NCBI RefSeq assembly: GCF_019052655.1
Contig: NZ_JAHQVB010000003.1
Location: 1 to 64,000, forward strand
Length of the DNA: 64,000 bases
Reading direction: 5' to 3'
Origin: Holdemanella porci
GTDB lineage: Bacteria > Bacillota_I > Bacilli_A > Erysipelotrichales > Erysipelotrichaceae
The notes under the pieces are model-generated. The model searched no databases and was not told where the DNA came from. It was given only the letters and a program-made list of their open reading frames with translations. This document shows positions 61,918 through 64,000 of this stretch, piece after piece (position 1 is the first letter of the stretch; every line of letters begins with the position of its first letter). A program made the position numbers and the translations under genes.

Positions 61918-61999
61918 TTATTGAGCACATCATAATATACGTTATAACTAAAAAGTAGGAGGTTTAAGTGTGAATAAAACTTAGAAAAAAAATAAAAAA
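61918..61999 (+). other. interrupted start of a next operon gene
   Basis: AGGAGG at about 61958 is followed by GTGAATAAAACTTAG, an SD and start with a stop after four codons, close to the mobile-element end. It looks like the truncated 5' end of a gene that followed the SIS gene. Confidence 0.35.
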
Positions 62000-62009
62000 A
62001 GGCCGCACT

Positions 62010-62022
62010 AAAAAGAGGTGGT
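62010..62022 (+). repeat. 13-bp inverted repeat, right end of the IS110-like element
   Basis: AAAAAGAGGTGGT, exact complement of 63348-63360. Confidence 0.7.
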
Positions 62023-62056
62023 CAAAATCACTAAAAAAACAATTTTAAATAGTTGT

Positions 62057-63146
62057 TTATAACTGAATTGAAGAAAAATCAAAGTTTGAATCTTTTAAGA
62101 ATTGTAAAGCAGATTCAACTGTCATTGTTGGTTCTTTTGTCGGCTTTGGATTTGTTAAAAATTTATAATCACATGGATTAAATTCTTCATCCGTAAGAAT
62201 CATGTGATATATACAGACAAGCATCATTCGTGCTATTGCGATAATCGCCTTCTTATGGCCTCGGCGTTTTTTGATTCGATAGTATTTGATTCCAAAGTAG
62301 GAGTTCTTGTCTTTAATAGAAGAAAGTGTACATTGAACAAGTAATGGTTTTAAGTATTGACCAGCTTTAGAAATACGAACGGATTTTTCTAGTTTGCACT
62401 TTCATTGTTTGCTGGAGAAAGACCTGCCCAATTGATTAACTGCTTATCGGATTCAAACTGATTCATAACTGTATCCATTTTAAAACGTTGATCTGATTCG
62501 ATGTGGTATTCCTGTAATGAATCTAAAATCTTGTCTTTATCTTTGCATTTTTTATGGATAAGTTTCAAAATCTTGTCATCATCAATGACTTCAGAATGCA
62601 TTATTTCCTTCATAATGTTTGTAGCAGTTTTGCCAAAAGAATCAGAAACTGCAGAAGCAAGACCGATATTAGAGACTGTCAAACAATTCTGATATCTGTT
62701 TCTTTCGGAAGAGTGCATATAAACAAGTTTGCATCTGTAACGGGCAATTTCTCTCATTTCTCGAATCTCTTTTTTAGGTATAAAAGAATGCTTTACAAGG
62801 TCACACTTGTAAAGGTCGCAAATCCATTTGGAATCTCGCTTATCTGTCTTTTTGCCTTTAATGGCTTTAACATATTTTGGGTGAGTAAGACAAATGTTCA
62901 ATTCAGTTTCAAGGACGTTATAAATTGGAATCTAGTATTTACCTGTAGATTCCATACAGATATCATGACAATCATGTGATATAAACAATTTTTTTAAACG
63001 TATCAAGTCCGAATAAAATGTGGAAAATGACTGCTAAATATATTCAGTAATCAAAGTTTGTCTGTCTGTAGTTCCAATCGTAGTAACAATCAGATTTTTG
63101 TGGAATCCATACCACCACAAATAAAGTAAACAACTTTAAAAGTCAT
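62057..63146 (-). pseudogene. IS110-family transposase, multiply frameshifted
   Basis: Reading the minus strand across frames gives a full-length DEDD recombinase: start at 63146, GMDSTK, MESTGKY (family E.TG.Y), then the longest open part (62389-62901) with KGKKTDKRDSKWICDLY, and after WAGLSPANNESAN a shift into KLEKSVRISKAGQYLKPLLVQ...KRRGHKKAIIAIARMML, the C-terminal serine-containing Transposase_20 domain, ending at 62057. At least two in-frame stops and several shifts make it non-functional. Confidence 0.85.
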
Positions 63147-63449
63147 AAAAAAAATATCCTTTCTGTAAAAGGAGAAGTGGCATTGACGGTCATCAATGCG
63201 AATCGACAACAGTTGATTAAACAATTTTAAGTGTCCGGGCTTGGCGTCCCCTGCTATTTATACTTGAAATGATGACGGCAACTTATAAATATGCAGGTTA
63301 ATTCTATCGAGTAGAATGCCTACTCCTCTTCACGTGCTCTGTCGTGTACCACCTCTTTTTCATGGTAACGCATAAGGCGTGGAAAAAGAATTTATTAATA
63401 AAGTATTTGTGTCCGCGCGACTTTAGGTGCGGGGAAATGGAGGGAAATA
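63147..63449. other. non-coding region: IS 5' part and leader of the next gene
   Basis: The part up to about 63360 belongs to the IS-like element: it holds hairpin GCATTGA/TCAATGC near 63182 and a GC-rich patch near 63230. After the inverted repeat comes the leader of the pyridoxamine-oxidase-like gene with a hairpin CCGCGC/GGTGCGG (63413-63432) next to the SD. No protein gene is seen. Confidence 0.45.
63348..63360 (-). repeat. 13-bp inverted repeat, left end of the IS110-like element
   Basis: ACCACCTCTTTTT on plus, exact complement of 62010-62022. Confidence 0.7.
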
Positions 63450-63927
63450 TGTTTAAGACAATGCGAAGATTCAAACAAAAATTATCTGAAGAAAAATGTA
63501 TAGAGATACTTACCAATGAACCTCATGGCGTATTATCTTTAATCAGTGATACGGGATACCCCTATGGTTTTCCTATTACACATTGGTACGATGAAAAAAA
63601 AACGGACACATCTATTTTCATGGAGCAAAAGTAGGACATAAAATGGATTGTTTAAAACAATGTGATAAGGCAAGCTTTTGTGTCATGGATAAAGGTTTTA
63701 AAAAAGATGGTGAATGGGCCGTTCATTATCAGAGTGTGATTGTGTTTGGAAAAATCAAAATGGTAAATGATCCAGATAAAGTCAAAGAAATATGTACGCA
63801 ACTCTGCCTAAAATTTACCAATGATCAAAATTATATTGATCATGAATTAAAATATTCCGGACCTAGTGTTCTTTGTTTAGAATTTATACCTGAACATATA
63901 AGTGGTAAAATTGTTGAGGAATCTTAA
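63450..63927 (+). pseudogene. pyridoxamine 5'-phosphate oxidase-like protein, frameshifted
   Basis: A flavin-binding split-barrel protein of the PNPOx-like family. Frame 1 starts at 63450 (GGAGGG SD): LTNEPHGVLSLISDTGYPYGFPITHWYDE. After the A9 run at 63594-63602 the proper frame reads NGHIYFHGAKVGHKMDC, then CDKASFCVMDKG and SVIVFGKIKMV to the end at 63927. One more A restores the frame. Motifs on both sides are intact, so the break is a recent indel, a switch, or a sequencing error. Confidence 0.82.
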
Positions 63928-64000
63928 AGGTAATCCGCAATTAGATAGGGTCGACTAAAAGTGTTTAAAGGTCATCTCTATCTCAGAGTCAAAATCCCTA
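63928..64000. other. window end, no feature
   Basis: No gene or clear signal is supported in the last 73 bases. Confidence 0.4.

Larger units (their letters stand above)
62000..63370 (-). mobile_element. decayed IS110-family element
   Basis: An IS110-like transposase pseudogene is flanked by a perfect 13-bp inverted repeat: AAAAAGAGGTGGT at 62010-62022 and its complement at 63348-63360. Limits are approximate. The repeats and the 200-nt non-coding 5' part of the element are further described in the findings. Confidence 0.65.

Overview
The window reads as chromosome of a low-GC, gut-type Bacillota (Firmicutes). The crowd of PTS operons, the GH1/GH4 phospho-glycosidases, PRD-type regulators and antiterminators, cre sites, a CIRCE element and CCA-encoding tRNAs would suit an Erysipelotrichaceae-like fermenter. 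That placement is inferred from gene content and style only; there is no rRNA or other marker to confirm it. Genes are tightly packed with strong Shine-Dalgarno sequences and many clear intrinsic terminators.

Layout. 1-6.5 kb: a solo PocR sensor domain, a frameshifted polysaccharide deacetylase, the c-di-AMP receptor PstA, purD-fhs and a lipoprotein. 6.5-7.4 kb: a decayed patch with a small ORF and an HsdS remnant. 7.4-12.1 kb: an alpha-glucoside PTS module (EIIA, LicT-type antiterminator, EIICB, GH4 6-phospho-alpha-glucosidase) governed by ribonucleic antiterminator (RAT) sites. 12.1-15.1 kb: a histidine-kinase remnant, pepT and a ROK kinase. 15-22.8 kb: a cellobiose-type module with divergent GH4, PTS B-C-A, a small membrane protein, GH1, DUF3284, a MupG-like protein and a GntR repressor, with matching operators and a cre site. 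22.8-34 kb: tRNA-Leu and tRNA-Thr, then housekeeping and small-metabolism genes (SIS protein, AI-2E exporter, purF, Cof hydrolase, thioredoxin, GGCT, VanZ-like, PanE-like), a truncated AlbA_2-type regulator, a RelE-like toxin-antitoxin pair, M32 carboxypeptidase, nitroreductase and GNAT.

34-40.7 kb: a PRD regulator, a galactitol-type PTS, L-ribulose-5-phosphate 4-epimerase and split transketolase, which together form a short route from an imported pentulose or similar sugar into the pentose phosphate pathway. 40.8-41.2 kb: a compact candidate type I toxin-antitoxin unit (33-residue hydrophobic peptide plus convergent antisense RNA) lying between transketolase and a duplicated, divergent transketolase 3' end. 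41.3-44.4 kb: DAHP synthase and ftsH with a CIRCE operator. 44.4-48.7 kb: a bgl operon that looks damaged, with a frameshifted antiterminator and an 18-bp tandem duplication in its GH1 gene. 48.8-51.5 kb: a KdgK-like kinase, HicA-HicB-SecB-like genes that look like a chaperone-controlled toxin-antitoxin (TAC) system, and an acylphosphatase-like gene. 51.8-61.9 kb: a LevR-like regulator, a mannose-family PTS and two SIS deglycase-like proteins, closely resembling fructoselysine/glucoselysine (Amadori product) utilisation loci, with MATE, YitT and HAD genes between. 62-63.4 kb: a decayed IS110-family element with 13-bp inverted repeats. The window ends with a frameshifted pyridoxamine-phosphate-oxidase-like gene.

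The most interesting items are the HicAB-SecB-like TAC system, the candidate type I toxin-antitoxin unit, the four-RAT antitermination network and the probable Amadori-product locus. Four genes are broken by single-base changes in A/T runs. That pattern could be real decay, slippage-based switching or sequencing error.
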